A DNA stretch of 64,000 bases from Ammoniphilus resinae. GTDB taxonomy: Bacteria; Bacillota; Bacilli; Aneurinibacillales; RAOX-1. Positions 33,681-42,325 of the stretch are shown here, piece after piece. Every line of letters begins with the position of its first letter. Positions within the stretch are counted from its first letter, which is position 1. A program made the position numbers and the translations under genes. Under the pieces are notes generated by a model. It did not search any database. It worked only from the letters and a program-made list of their open reading frames with translations, and was not told the DNA's origin. The stretch is from assembly GCF_017873965.1 (NCBI RefSeq), contig NZ_JAGGKT010000004.1:62001-126000 (forward strand), given 5' to 3'.

Positions 33681-33814
33681 TGAAGTAGAGGAGATCGATA
33701 GCGGGGGGGAGCGGGATCACGGCATCCATCCCTTGCTTCGTTGCTGCGGTAACTATTTGATATACTTTAGTTCATTGAGTTTCTGGAGGGTAATCACTTT
33801 TAAAAAAGATTGAA

Positions 33815-34051
33815 TTGGTTTTACTGTGTATTAAGGATGTTATCAACGAAGATACAGGAGAGAAGTATTTTCTAAAAGATAATTATTATACTGGTCAAGT
33901 CGAAGAAAATTCCCTATTTGCTATCGATGAAAAAAATGACAAGCATTATATTGCAGGTTCTAAGGGTGGTTTATGGCATACGGATGATTGGTTTTCAGAA
34001 CATTTTGCGGAAGATAAGCGGAAAACACACACATTACTAAAGAAAAAGTGA
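33815..34051 (+). CDS. Small phage/plasmid-type hypothetical protein
   Basis: About 78 residues. The pattern CIKDVINEDTGEKYFLKDNYY...HYIAGSKGG...WFSEHF resembles short Bacillus phage and plasmid proteins of unknown role. The start is uncertain: CTGGAGGG lies 25 bases before TTG 33815 and no better start is in frame. A terminator follows at 34.1 kb. Confidence 0.5.
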   Translation: MVLLCIKDVINEDTGEKYFLKDNYYTGQVEENSLFAIDEKNDKHYIAGSKGGLWHTDDWFSEHFAEDKRKTHTLLKKK

Positions 34052-34088
34052 AAGTTATTGTTCCGCTAATGGGGATCGATAGTACGAT

Positions 34089-34116
34089 TTACGGATATTT
34101 CGGCATCCGTTTTTTC
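34089..34116 (+). terminator. Intrinsic terminator
   Basis: ACGGAT/ATCCGT with an 8-base loop and T6 ends the 33815 transcript, facing the ger operon's 3' end. Confidence 0.8.
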
Positions 34117-34270
34117 TTTACTTGACTATTGGGCAGTTATGCTCAATATTGGCAATTAAATATAATTGGGCGCAGATAAATATCGCGCCCTTTGGGTATG
34201 CTTTCTATAATTGCCATATAAGATAAAAAATCTCCCTTTATTAAACATAGTATCATCTATAGAATACCTC

Positions 34271-35398
34271 TCATTTAATAATTCCTGTTCCAATGATGTC
34301 TACATAAACATTCGTTTGAAAATCAATCATTGGATACATCTTTTCCCAATTTTCTCCCTTGATGCTCTCAGGGTAATAGGCCATTAACTCTCTTCCAATT
34401 CCTAAGGCATCGCAATTTGCATCTTGTAATTGATCAATAACATAGGTTGACTTGCTAGTCAGGATCTCAGCGAGCTTCTTAGTTAATTTCTCAATCTCCT
34501 TTGGTTGGCTAAGTTCATTCTTTGCATACTCCAGAATATTTACTTTTAAATGAAGATCAATGTTTACATGAATCTTATTCTTATTATCCACGCTGACTTT
34601 CAAATCTCTTTTATTACCAGCAATATCAATGGTTATGTATTTCTTGATTCGATTCTCTTCTTCTGGGTTAACCATTAGAGTGAGCCGAGTTAACTTCGCT
34701 TTTCGATCATGGAGGAGTAACAACATCGGTGAATCTTTTACAGATAAAGTTTTTCCAGTATATTGTTGTTCATTAAATAGGGCAACTCCCATGACTTTAA
34801 TACTCTTTTCTCCCGTTTTCTCAATATAAGGAAGATAAAAATCCTTCCCGGGATCGAACATGAGGGTACATATGGATTGGACCGTTTCATTTGGAACCAA
34901 AGTATACTTTTCAGCATCTTTAACCAATTCTACGATATCTTCTGATATAAGGGTTTGCCCAATCTGGTTCATTTTAATGATCTCAGATCCCTTTCCTTTT
35001 ACAACAACCACTTTGGATCCTAATGAACTTCTCGGGTCACGATAAAGAATATCAAAGATCGGATAAATGTCTTTCTTTGCTAATTCCTCTCCTAACACAA
35101 AAACCCTAGTCTTGTTGGGTGAATATTCTCCAGAAAGGATCCGATCAATTTCGAGTCTGGACTCACGTAAGGTATTACCCGTTCCTGATATAATCTCATT
35201 TACGGCTACAGGTTGCCCCCCACCCTTACTGCCCAATTGAATGACTCGTATCGCTGAGGTTGTTTCAATCTCTCCCTCTTTGGTCACATCGAAAGACGAA
35301 CCATAAACTAGTCGACTATCTTTTAATAACTGCTGATCCCAACAACCCGTTAATATCAAAGATAAAAGTAGGCAAGAGAAACTAGATCTTTTTTTCAT
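34271..35398 (-). CDS. gerC: Spore germination receptor lipoprotein GerC
   Basis: 375 residues, normal for Ger(x)C. The signal sequence ends in a lipobox LILTGC with Cys at about 19, followed by the family's WDQ(R/Q)LL motif. The family forms the outer-facing subunit of the nutrient receptor in the spore inner membrane. It overlaps gerB by four bases and is the last gene of the operon. Intact. Confidence 0.92.
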   Translation of the reverse strand: MKKRSSFSCLLLSLILTGCWDQQLLKDSRLVYGSSFDVTKEGEIETTSAIRVIQLGSKGGGQPVAVNEIISGTGNTLRESRLEIDRILSGEYSPNKTRVFVLGEELAKKDIYPIFDILYRDPRSSLGSKVVVVKGKGSEIIKMNQIGQTLISEDIVELVKDAEKYTLVPNETVQSICTLMFDPGKDFYLPYIEKTGEKSIKVMGVALFNEQQYTGKTLSVKDSPMLLLLHDRKAKLTRLTLMVNPEEENRIKKYITIDIAGNKRDLKVSVDNKNKIHVNIDLHLKVNILEYAKNELSQPKEIEKLTKKLAEILTSKSTYVIDQLQDANCDALGIGRELMAYYPESIKGENWEKMYPMIDFQTNVYVDIIGTGIIK

Positions 35399-36489
35399 CT
35401 CTTTACTATTTCTTCCTTTTCCTTAAAAATCACCGCAAAAAGTAGTAATAAACAGGGAAATACAGCAATAAACAAGTAACTTCCTTTTGATACCCATTCA
35501 CTAAACATCTGAACACTGAGCTCATCTTGAGGAATCATGGCAATGATGAAAGTCAATATCACGATAAAAGGGATAACGGACTGATGTTTCTTGTTTGTTA
35601 AAGAAGCAGCACCTTTGCTAGCTAAATATAGATAGCTAACTAAGAAAGTTGTCATTGGAATTAACCAAATGGAAATGAATAATAAATCAAGTCTTCCTGC
35701 AATTGTGACTCTAAATGATTTCAGCATATATAATATTGGTTCTGAAACCAGAGGGATTTCTTCAGGGCTGAATACAATGAGACTGGTAAACACAAAAAAA
35801 GTATAAAGGAGGGTGACCAATGTATTCACTATGATGGTTTTTTGTAACATTCCCTTTGTATTATTCTGAACAAAAGGATAGATGACGAGTATCATTTCAA
35901 ATCCAATCATGGCTATGATCGCATGCTGAGATCCTAGGAAAATATTCTTGATTCCAGATTGCCCGATCGGAAAAACATAACGAATTTCCACATTTGTATA
36001 AGCCATCAACACCAGAAGCACTAAAAGAATGATGAAAATAGAAGTTAACACATAAAATCGAGCCATGATTCGTATGTTCTCACGAGCAAGTAGATAGGCA
36101 GTGCCAATAAAGAGACATAAGATGGCCCACCTTGGAGTATTCGTTAAAATCCAGCTATTGATTAATTCACTGAATAGAACGGCCGACAATCCAGCTACTA
36201 GAAGGAAATAAGCAGTATATAGGAGATTGACAGTCCACCCTACCCAATTTCCAAGCACCTTTTTTGTTATTTCAAACAAGGTTAGATCAGGATATTTCCG
36301 ACCTAATAACCACATTACCCAGAAGAGAAGTTGAACAGCGATTCCCGCTAACAAGGTAGATATCCATCCATCCCCTTTTGCATAAGCTTGCACGTCGTGA
36401 GGTAAGGATAGAATTCCAACTCCAATCTGACTCTGCAAAATGAGAAATACAAATTGTCTTTGTGTAATGGATCGAAATTCACTCTTCAT
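35395..36489 (-). CDS. gerB: Spore germination receptor permease GerB
   Basis: 364 residues from ATG 36489, preceded by AGAGGATGGAAAAAGG and overlapping the gerA stop; the ATG at 36513 has no ribosome site. About ten helices of the APC-superfamily GerB type, starting RQFVFLILQSQIGVGILSLP. GerB binds the germinant in characterised receptors. Intact. Confidence 0.92.
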   Translation of the reverse strand: MKSEFRSITQRQFVFLILQSQIGVGILSLPHDVQAYAKGDGWISTLLAGIAVQLLFWVMWLLGRKYPDLTLFEITKKVLGNWVGWTVNLLYTAYFLLVAGLSAVLFSELINSWILTNTPRWAILCLFIGTAYLLARENIRIMARFYVLTSIFIILLVLLVLMAYTNVEIRYVFPIGQSGIKNIFLGSQHAIIAMIGFEMILVIYPFVQNNTKGMLQKTIIVNTLVTLLYTFFVFTSLIVFSPEEIPLVSEPILYMLKSFRVTIAGRLDLLFISIWLIPMTTFLVSYLYLASKGAASLTNKKHQSVIPFIVILTFIIAMIPQDELSVQMFSEWVSKGSYLFIAVFPCLLLLFAVIFKEKEEIVKR

Positions 36490-38002
36490 CCTTTTTCCAT
36501 CCTCTAGAATCATATTCTTTTTGTAATTTCTTTGGCTTAGGTTCCCTTGATCGTTTATTCATTAACCATAAAGGCAGACGAACTATCGTATCCTGAAGAT
36601 CTCTGATCCGCAATGGGGCAAAAGGAGCAAAATAAGGTGATCCGAAAGTTTCTAACTTACAGAGATGGATGAGGATTACCATAAAGACGAAAGAAATACC
36701 GATAAAGCCAAATGTGGCTGAGGCAATCATCAAGGGAAAACCCAACAGCCTCACCGATGTTCCCATCTCACTAACCGGCACGACAAAGGAAGAAATGGCC
36801 GTAACAGCAACGACAATAATCATGGTATTCGAAACTAGATTGGCCTCCACCACTGCCGTGCCGATAACTAAACCCCCAACCACACCGATTGTCTGTGCAA
36901 TAGGACTAGGCAATCTGATTGATGCTTCTCTTAACAATTCCAGTGTTACTTGCATCATCATGGCTTCAATGATGGGTGGAAAAGGAACATACTCCAATGA
37001 ACTTTTGAGCGAAAAAAGGAGGTCAATCGGTATGATCTCGTAATGAAATGAAACCACTGCAATGTACACGGCTGGTAAACTGATCGTAATGATGAAGCTT
37101 ATGAATCGAAGAAAACGAAAAAATGAACCAATATACCAACGGGTATTATAGTCATCGGGTGTCTGATAAAAAGAGAAGAAACTAACCGGCATGACTAATA
37201 CGGACGGACTTCCATCTACAAGGACTGCTACTCTTCCATCCATCAACTGAGATGCAACGCGGTCAGGTCTTTCTGTATTAAGTAATTGAGGAAACGGAGA
37301 GAACGGATTATCCTCAATGAATTCTTCAAGATGACCCGGTGCCTGAATATAGTCACTATGTATGTATGAGATTCTTTTTTTTACTTCTTTCACTATCTCC
37401 TCGTTAGCCAAATTTTCAATATGCAAAATGGCTACTTTTGTTTTGGTTGATTCTCCAATTGTCATATATTGAACGGTGAGGTTTGGATTCTTAATTTGTT
37501 TTCGAACAAGGAAAATGTTAGTATTTAGATCCTCAATGAATCCTTCATGAGAACCACGTATGACTTGCTCACTGATCGGTTCTTTGATGGACCTGGGGGA
37601 AGAGAAAGGACACATGATGAGATATATGAGGGAATCATGCTCCCGTAGAAGTATTGCGTTTCCTTCAATAAGGCCAAGAACTGCTTTATTCAATAAGTGA
37701 ACGATTTCTAATTCAGTTACGTTAATGACAGTTAAAGGGTTTCCATCTGGTGACTGAAGTAATGGATTGATCACTTTCGATTCCATGGTTTCATGATCTA
37801 CCATGGAGTCTAAGTAGAGTAAGCTGCACTCTTTTTGACCAGACTGAAATACTTTCACTTTAAGATCTTCCGTATGATGTAACAACTCTTGAATCAACGA
37901 TATATTTTGATTCATGTTATTTGAAACCTCAATCGCGGGTAAGGATTGTACTTGATACGATGGTCTGTTATTTTGATTTTTTTTGCTAAATAAACCCCAC
38001 AT
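36479..38002 (-). CDS. gerA: Spore germination receptor subunit GerA
   Basis: 507 residues, typical GerA length, start after AGAGG. A long soluble N-domain (about 1-285) includes the hallmark RPDRVASQLMDGRVAVLVDG; the C-terminal domain has four to five helices (about 290-450) and a basic tail. GerA subunits oligomerise as the ion channel of the receptor. First gene of gerABC, on the minus strand, with 390 bp of upstream DNA inside the transposon. A complete, intact receptor as transposon cargo could change which nutrients trigger germination. Confidence 0.93.
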   Translation of the reverse strand: MWGLFSKKNQNNRPSYQVQSLPAIEVSNNMNQNISLIQELLHHTEDLKVKVFQSGQKECSLLYLDSMVDHETMESKVINPLLQSPDGNPLTVINVTELEIVHLLNKAVLGLIEGNAILLREHDSLIYLIMCPFSSPRSIKEPISEQVIRGSHEGFIEDLNTNIFLVRKQIKNPNLTVQYMTIGESTKTKVAILHIENLANEEIVKEVKKRISYIHSDYIQAPGHLEEFIEDNPFSPFPQLLNTERPDRVASQLMDGRVAVLVDGSPSVLVMPVSFFSFYQTPDDYNTRWYIGSFFRFLRFISFIITISLPAVYIAVVSFHYEIIPIDLLFSLKSSLEYVPFPPIIEAMMMQVTLELLREASIRLPSPIAQTIGVVGGLVIGTAVVEANLVSNTMIIVVAVTAISSFVVPVSEMGTSVRLLGFPLMIASATFGFIGISFVFMVILIHLCKLETFGSPYFAPFAPLRIRDLQDTIVRLPLWLMNKRSREPKPKKLQKEYDSRGWKKDEE

Positions 38003-38391
38003 GGTTATTTACCTCTACTTTGTTAAAGATACCTATAATTGGATATTCTCCCTTAATATTTTACTTGTTATACTTAAGTGTACCCAATAGCATTTAGAGA
38101 AAATAAAGCAAAGACTAGAAGGATGTTTAGTGGAAGTATTTTTCCCGTTACTTATGGAGAAAAAGCGATGAATTCTCAGTCATTTCCCAAAAACTCTTAT
38201 AATTTAGTAAGGCGTAGGAACTGGTGGGCATCAATAAATGTTGGTTAACCCTTATAATGTCCCGAGAACGCTTGTTCCATCAATAACCTGCGTATCAAAA
38301 ATATTGTAGAAGGTTGAACGTTATCATACTGATACAAGTTATTTCACTAACGGAGATCTATAGTTGAATAAAACAATAAAAAACAAGGTAA
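38003..38391. other. Intergenic region upstream of gerA
   Basis: 389 bp without a convincing gene. It must contain the gerABC promoter; a forespore sigma-G box could not be assigned with confidence by eye. Confidence 0.4.
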
Positions 38392-38467
38392 CCACATATT
38401 AGATATGTCTAACATGTGATCACCTTTAACTTTCTAAATTTATTTTGAATTAGGTCTTGATAATGAT
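38392..38467 (+). mobile_element. Tn554-like right end
   Basis: The terminal 76 bases of the element, with CCACATATTAGATATG at the start and AATTAGGTCTTGATAATGAT at the end. The next base starts the resumed NERD codon. A homologous orphan copy is at 16489-16562. Confidence 0.7.
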
Positions 38468-38977
38468 AGAGGATGGATCTTTGGGGAAGAGAAAAGTCCA
38501 TATTGGAGCCAAACGCTCTACAAAAGAAAAGAGAAATTTCTGAACCCGATCCTGCAAAATAAAGGGCATATAAAGGCTCTACAGGAACATTTGGATCTTC
38601 CGAGTTCATCCTTCATTTCAATTGTCGCCTTTCACCCCCGTTCCAGTTTGAAAATTGAGGTTCAATCACTCGTAACAGATTTTACAAAGTTGGTTTCGGT
38701 TATTCAATCTCACAGAGATATCCAATTGACTAATCAACAAATGAGAATGAGTTTTGAGCAAATCCAAAATAACAATATACTTGACCCGGAAGCAAGGAAA
38801 CTACATATACACCAAATCAAGAAGGGCATTGCAGAACGAAATCAATCCGTTCTTAACGGCATATGCCCGAAATGTTCGAGTCTATTAGTAGACCGAAAAG
38901 GAAAGTATGGGAATTTTAAAGGGTGCAGCAATTTTCCAACGTGCAGGTTTAAGATCAAGGGAGAAACACCTAGATAG
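38468..38977 (+). pseudogene. NERD-domain gene, 3' half (split by transposon)
   Basis: It continues the gene at 22238 with RGWIFGEEKSPYWSQTLYKR, LNPILQNKGHIKAL and FHPRSSL, the second half of the NERD domain. A helical linker and a topoisomerase-type zinc ribbon (CPKCSSLL...GCSNFPTCRF) follow. The frame is open throughout, so the insertion is probably not ancient. An internal ATG at 38591 has no ribosome site and would give only the tail. Confidence 0.9.
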
Positions 38978-38998
38978 TCCGTATAATCAAAACCCCGT

Positions 38999-39367
38999 AC
39001 AGTTCGCTAACGGAATACCCTTTTGTTATCACATCGGACTCGCTTCTCCTTCTCTCCCTATACCTGGCCGACATCCTCATTTTTTTCGCCCGTGCGTTTG
39101 TCGTTCGTCTGCTTACTAACCGTACTTATCTAATCTGGTCCATCGGAAAAGTTTTATCCGGCTGCGCCTCCCCCCTCCGCTGCACACGCGCGCGACGAGC
39201 ACCCCATCGTGCGTCGTCAATATTGGTACGTATTAAACGATTCCGGTGCACCGGATGAGGTAAGTCCGTACTTAATTTCACCAAACGGATCTCAGAGGTG
39301 GGTAGAAGGAAAAGAAACGAAAACGATTCCGATGGGGGAAGGGAAGGGTATTCCGTTGGCGAACTGT
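38999..39367. mobile_element. MITE-like element, 369 bp
   Basis: Terminal inverted repeats: ACAGTTCGCTAACGGAATAC at the left, and its complement with one change at the right; the pairing continues imperfectly for about 50 bases. CCGT flanks both ends directly and may be a 4-bp target duplication. The interior is GC-richer than its surroundings and has no gene, with smaller palindromes near 39190-39260. No transposase in the window shares these ends. Confidence 0.65.
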
Positions 39368-39438
39368 CCGTAGTATACTATAAATGGACAAATGGACCCT
39401 ACACCCACTGACCCATCGATCCATTGAGAGGGATTCTT

Positions 39439-39702
39439 ATGAACGTACAAGAAGTGAAGAAATTCAATGTTATGGCCAATGAACATAATAAGAAGCGGCA
39501 GCTTGCCTATTTTTATGAAGCAGAGCTCAATGCATTTGATAAAGCAGGGATCGCTTTTGGGAAAGTTTCCTTCTCCTGTCCAATTTGTGGGGGAGAAGCA
39601 ATATCAAGACGCTTATTGACGCCGAATCATCCAACCTATTCCATGACCATGCAGGGATCTTGTGGGAGCTGCGGGTTTAGTCATCTATCCGGTGTTCGTT
39701 AA
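39439..39702 (+). CDS. Small zinc-finger hypothetical protein
   Basis: 87 residues from ATG 39439 after GAGAGGG. The C-terminal half has CPICGG and CGSCGFSH, a four-Cys zinc ribbon; the N-terminal half is helical. It starts 70 bases after the MITE-like element. Role unknown, nucleic-acid binding plausible. Confidence 0.6.
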   Translation: MNVQEVKKFNVMANEHNKKRQLAYFYEAELNAFDKAGIAFGKVSFSCPICGGEAISRRLLTPNHPTYSMTMQGSCGSCGFSHLSGVR

Positions 39703-39779
39703 AAAGAGGCACCGGGTACAAACTAGGATCAGTGTAAATCCAGGGTTTTTCGATTGATTCTGAATGGGAGGGATTCATT

Positions 39780-40520
39780 TTGATAGAAGAAAAAGAATCG
39801 AAGATCATTCACCTTGGTTTAAGCCATAAAGAAATTTTCACGTTGTCTGTTCTTCAAATACTTGATCAACAAGTTGAATATGGGATCAATATCTTCAGGA
39901 AGATTCAAGAAGGGTTAGACGGGAAGCGTGTCAGTCGATCGCACTTTTATGCGACCCTGGAAGAAATGATCAAGCAAGGGCTGATCCAGGAAGCCCCTTC
40001 TGCAGACAAACGGAAAAAAGTTTTTGCCATTACGGAAGAAGGTCGTAAAAAAAGGGAATGGTATCGGGACAGCTTTCTCGAACAATTTTCTGCCATAGCA
40101 CATCTAGCAGATATTTTTCTCCATGATATTACTCGGACCGGAACGAAGCCGAAGGTGATTGAGCTGACCCTTGAACATCAAAAGTTCTTTAGTAAAATCA
40201 TTTATGTGCGAAGATTGGTTGAGTACATATTGCTAAAAAAGTTAATCCGACAAGATGTCATCATTCCTTCCAAAATCTTGGACCAAAGTTTATACCAATA
40301 TGGATGGCAACCGGCCAAAACTTATTTTTATGAGGTTCTTTGGGATATGGAGAAAAAGCTTTGGGTATCTGGCGAATGGGAAGGGGAGCGGAGAACAAAC
40401 CGACTATACCGGTTAGAGCCAAAGGGCCAGGAGATCTTTTCAGAAATCGAGGCTGCCGTTCTCCATTCTACTCGAACTGTTCGGTCATTTGTCCTATCCG
40501 TCATTAATCTATTGTCCTAA
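39780..40520 (+). CDS. Tandem PadR-like winged-helix regulator
   Basis: 246 residues from TTG 39780 after GGGAGGG. Residues about 13-90 fit a PadR-type winged helix (LSVLQILD, YGINIFRKI, SRSHFYATLEEMIKQGLI, KVFAITEEG). Residues about 150-230 repeat the plan (YQYGWQPAKTYFYEVLWDMEKKLWV...RLYRLEPKG). Two fused DNA-binding domains could let a monomer mimic a PadR dimer. It stands alone after the MITE region. No ligand domain is seen. Confidence 0.65.
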   Translation: MIEEKESKIIHLGLSHKEIFTLSVLQILDQQVEYGINIFRKIQEGLDGKRVSRSHFYATLEEMIKQGLIQEAPSADKRKKVFAITEEGRKKREWYRDSFLEQFSAIAHLADIFLHDITRTGTKPKVIELTLEHQKFFSKIIYVRRLVEYILLKKLIRQDVIIPSKILDQSLYQYGWQPAKTYFYEVLWDMEKKLWVSGEWEGERRTNRLYRLEPKGQEIFSEIEAAVLHSTRTVRSFVLSVINLLS

Positions 40521-40570
40521 GTATTTTACTTAACATTTCTATGTAATAATATATTAAGTTTGATTCGATA

Positions 40571-40838
40571 GGAACACCTCTATTGCCTTCATAGGCATTT
40601 GTCCTGGTGTTCCTTCTTTAATTAAGGATTACATTATAAAGGTTTCTAAAGGGAGTAAAAGTTTTACAAAAACAGGAAAAAATCTCTTGAATTATCTTCA
40701 AATACATGTAAAATAATAAATAGATTAATAGGATGCTATGAATAATCATCTATATATGGGCACTTGGGTGATTTGGAGCGAGTAGTGCAACCGGCCGCAA
40801 ATAAAAGGGGATACCTTTTACAAATCGTGGTCGTTTTT
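40571..40838 (+). promoter_or_regulatory. Intergenic region with two leader-type hairpins
   Basis: GGAACACC/GGTGTTCC with TTCTTT (40571-40620), then CGGCCGC pairing with GTGGTCG through wobbles plus an inner AAAGG/CCTTT and T7 (40792-40840). Both lie in the 416-bp gap before the gene at 40937, and TA-rich -10-like boxes precede them. They may be serial attenuators or the terminator of the PadR gene plus a leader. Confidence 0.5.
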
Positions 40839-40936
40839 TTATGTCCACCTATCTATAATTACTCATTCTCATGAATATTTTAGCGAATAGAACCTAGTAA
40901 GGAAATTTTGAAGATGCATTAATCGGAGGGATAAAC

Positions 40937-41125
40937 ATGGAAACCAATTATAAGACATATGTACTTCACGATGATAATACTGTGCATATTTTTAATGCAA
41001 TTCAACAACTTAAGGATGACAATACCGTAACTTACACATATCAATTTGAAAAAGAGGTCGCGGCAAGTGAAATTGAACCAAGTATCTTAAAAGACTGTAT
41101 AGAAAACGGTTACACTGCTCGATAA
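40937..41125 (+). CDS. Small hypothetical protein
   Basis: 62 residues after CGGAGGG. It is soluble, acidic and beta-rich at the start (YKTYVLHDDNTVHIFNA) with a helical end. No family is recognised. Confidence 0.55.
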   Translation: METNYKTYVLHDDNTVHIFNAIQQLKDDNTVTYTYQFEKEVAASEIEPSILKDCIENGYTAR

Positions 41126-41245
41126 TTGAATATCCATAACCCTTGTCTTTTTAATTTTCACTATTGAATAATTTGCCAATGCCCTTCTCTCAGAGTATCC
41201 TTAAATCACTGATTATGTATTCTATATTTTAAGGAGGGTTTTTAG

Positions 41246-41494
41246 ATGGAAAACAATTTTTCTCCTGCTCTTACAGGCCTGAACCAATTGGAAGCTGCTG
41301 TTCTTATGGAAAAGTACGTAATGATCTTAGGGATGATCAATTATGGAACCCCTGAGCAAAAGACTATAGCTAGAAAAGAATTGGTCCAATTAGATACAAT
41401 CATTCACCAGCATGTAGACGGAGTTGCGTTTGGATCTGCAGAAAGAAAACTCAATTTATCGGAAGAAGACCTTGAATTCATCCAAAAAGTATAA
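41246..41494 (+). CDS. Small helical hypothetical protein
   Basis: 82 residues after AAGGAGGG. Mostly alpha-helical, no Cys or membrane segment. Its 3' end overlaps the next gene, so the two are probably co-translated. Confidence 0.55.
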   Translation: MENNFSPALTGLNQLEAAVLMEKYVMILGMINYGTPEQKTIARKELVQLDTIIHQHVDGVAFGSAERKLNLSEEDLEFIQKV

Positions 41495-41900
41495 TGAAAG
41501 ATATCCTTCGGATCTGTTTGTACGACCCTCTAGTAAATGGATGATTTTCCTTTATTCTTTTTTCGGGATATCCTTTGCTTCCTTGATTTATACCGGTTTG
41601 AACCTATTTACTAGCGAGCTGCTGCCTAGCAAGCTTATGAAAGTATATTGTATAGCCAGTATTTTCTCCTTTTTTGCAGCCTCTTACCTTTTAGCTGGAT
41701 ATCATCATTTGGTCAAAACGGCGCCTGTTAAAAATCAGTTATTTCGACTGGTGAAAACAAATCGTTCCGTCATTTATAAGAAGTTTAATCGATTTTTTAT
41801 CCAAGATGAAATCATACTAAAACAGGGTCTCGATCCGAGGCCATTTAAAAAGCTTTCTCAACATGATTTAAAAGAAGTGTGGGAATGCGCGGAGCAATAA
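41472..41900 (+). CDS. Two-TM hypothetical membrane protein
   Basis: 142 residues if started at TTG 41472, seven bases after GGAAG; the frame is open further upstream inside the preceding gene, and an in-frame ATG lies at residue 24. Two membrane helices (about 24-43 and 55-74) precede a basic cytosolic tail. Start uncertain. Confidence 0.5.
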   Translation: MNSSKKYNERYPSDLFVRPSSKWMIFLYSFFGISFASLIYTGLNLFTSELLPSKLMKVYCIASIFSFFAASYLLAGYHHLVKTAPVKNQLFRLVKTNRSVIYKKFNRFFIQDEIILKQGLDPRPFKKLSQHDLKEVWECAEQ

Positions 41901-41936
41901 CAATAATCAGTCTTTACTTGGTGCTTATTCCAAATT

Positions 41937-42040
41937 ATAATGGTTTATAAAGTGTTACTTTGCATGAAACTTTATAGGTTTGCATCTATTTGTCGGGAGT
42001 ACCGCGATATGCCTTATGGCATCATTCGTGGTGCTCTTTT
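41937..42040 (+). promoter_or_regulatory. Promoter with hairpin leader, family B (HhH gene)
   Basis: A TATAAT box (41937-41942) is followed by GGGAGTACC and GGTGCTC with inner ATGCC/GGCAT pairing and T8 (41995-42044). Two ATTACTAAATTACCAA-type direct repeats lie between the T-run and the ribosome site. Confidence 0.6.
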
Positions 42041-42099
42041 TTTTGCTAGATTACTAAATTACCAATTACTAAATTACCAAATAGTGGGGAGAGTAAACC

Positions 42100-42324
42100 A
42101 TGAGTTTGGAAAAAAAGTTGGAAAGGATGTATCAAAAGGGCCTTCAGGAAGGTGAGGAGCTCGGATACATCAAAGGTTCTGATGATGCCCACAAAGGATG
42201 GATTCAAGCTCTACGTGAAGTTCCCGGGATCGGTCCAAAACGTTTCAAAGCCATCATGAAAGCAAGATCTACCATTGCAGAGGCAACTCTTCGTCAAAAA
42301 AATACTGATAAAAAGGTGAGGTGA
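42100..42324 (+). CDS. Helix-hairpin-helix small protein
   Basis: 74 residues after GGGGAGAG. A helix-hairpin-helix motif (LREVPGIGPKRFKAIMKA) typical of non-specific DNA backbone binding lies at about 36-60; the N-terminal half is a charged helix. The stop is two bases from the next ATG, so it probably works with the Vsr/CoiA-like protein downstream. Confidence 0.7.
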   Translation: MSLEKKLERMYQKGLQEGEELGYIKGSDDAHKGWIQALREVPGIGPKRFKAIMKARSTIAEATLRQKNTDKKVR

Positions 42325-42325
42325 G

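Larger units (their letters stand above)
22529..38467 (+). mobile_element. Tn554-like transposon with gerABC cargo (15.9 kb)
   Basis: The borders are read from the split NERD gene: codon TAT ends at 22528 and codon AGA resumes at 38468. Flanking hexamers AATTAT (left) and AATGAT (right) resemble the non-identical 6-bp cores left by Tn554-family insertion, which makes no target duplication and has no terminal inverted repeats. Contents in order: HTH gene, tnpA, tnpB, tnpC, a hypothetical, a membrane gene broken by IS66, a small hypothetical and a divergent gerA-gerB-gerC operon. Its right end (38392-38467) has a second, orphan copy at 16489-16562. The whole span as one unit is inferred from the NERD split; later additions inside it are evident. 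Confidence 0.8.

Noticed and set aside
38591-38977. Independent zinc-ribbon protein gene
   Set aside because: The in-frame sequence upstream to 38468 encodes the second half of a NERD domain, so this is the 3' part of the split gene.
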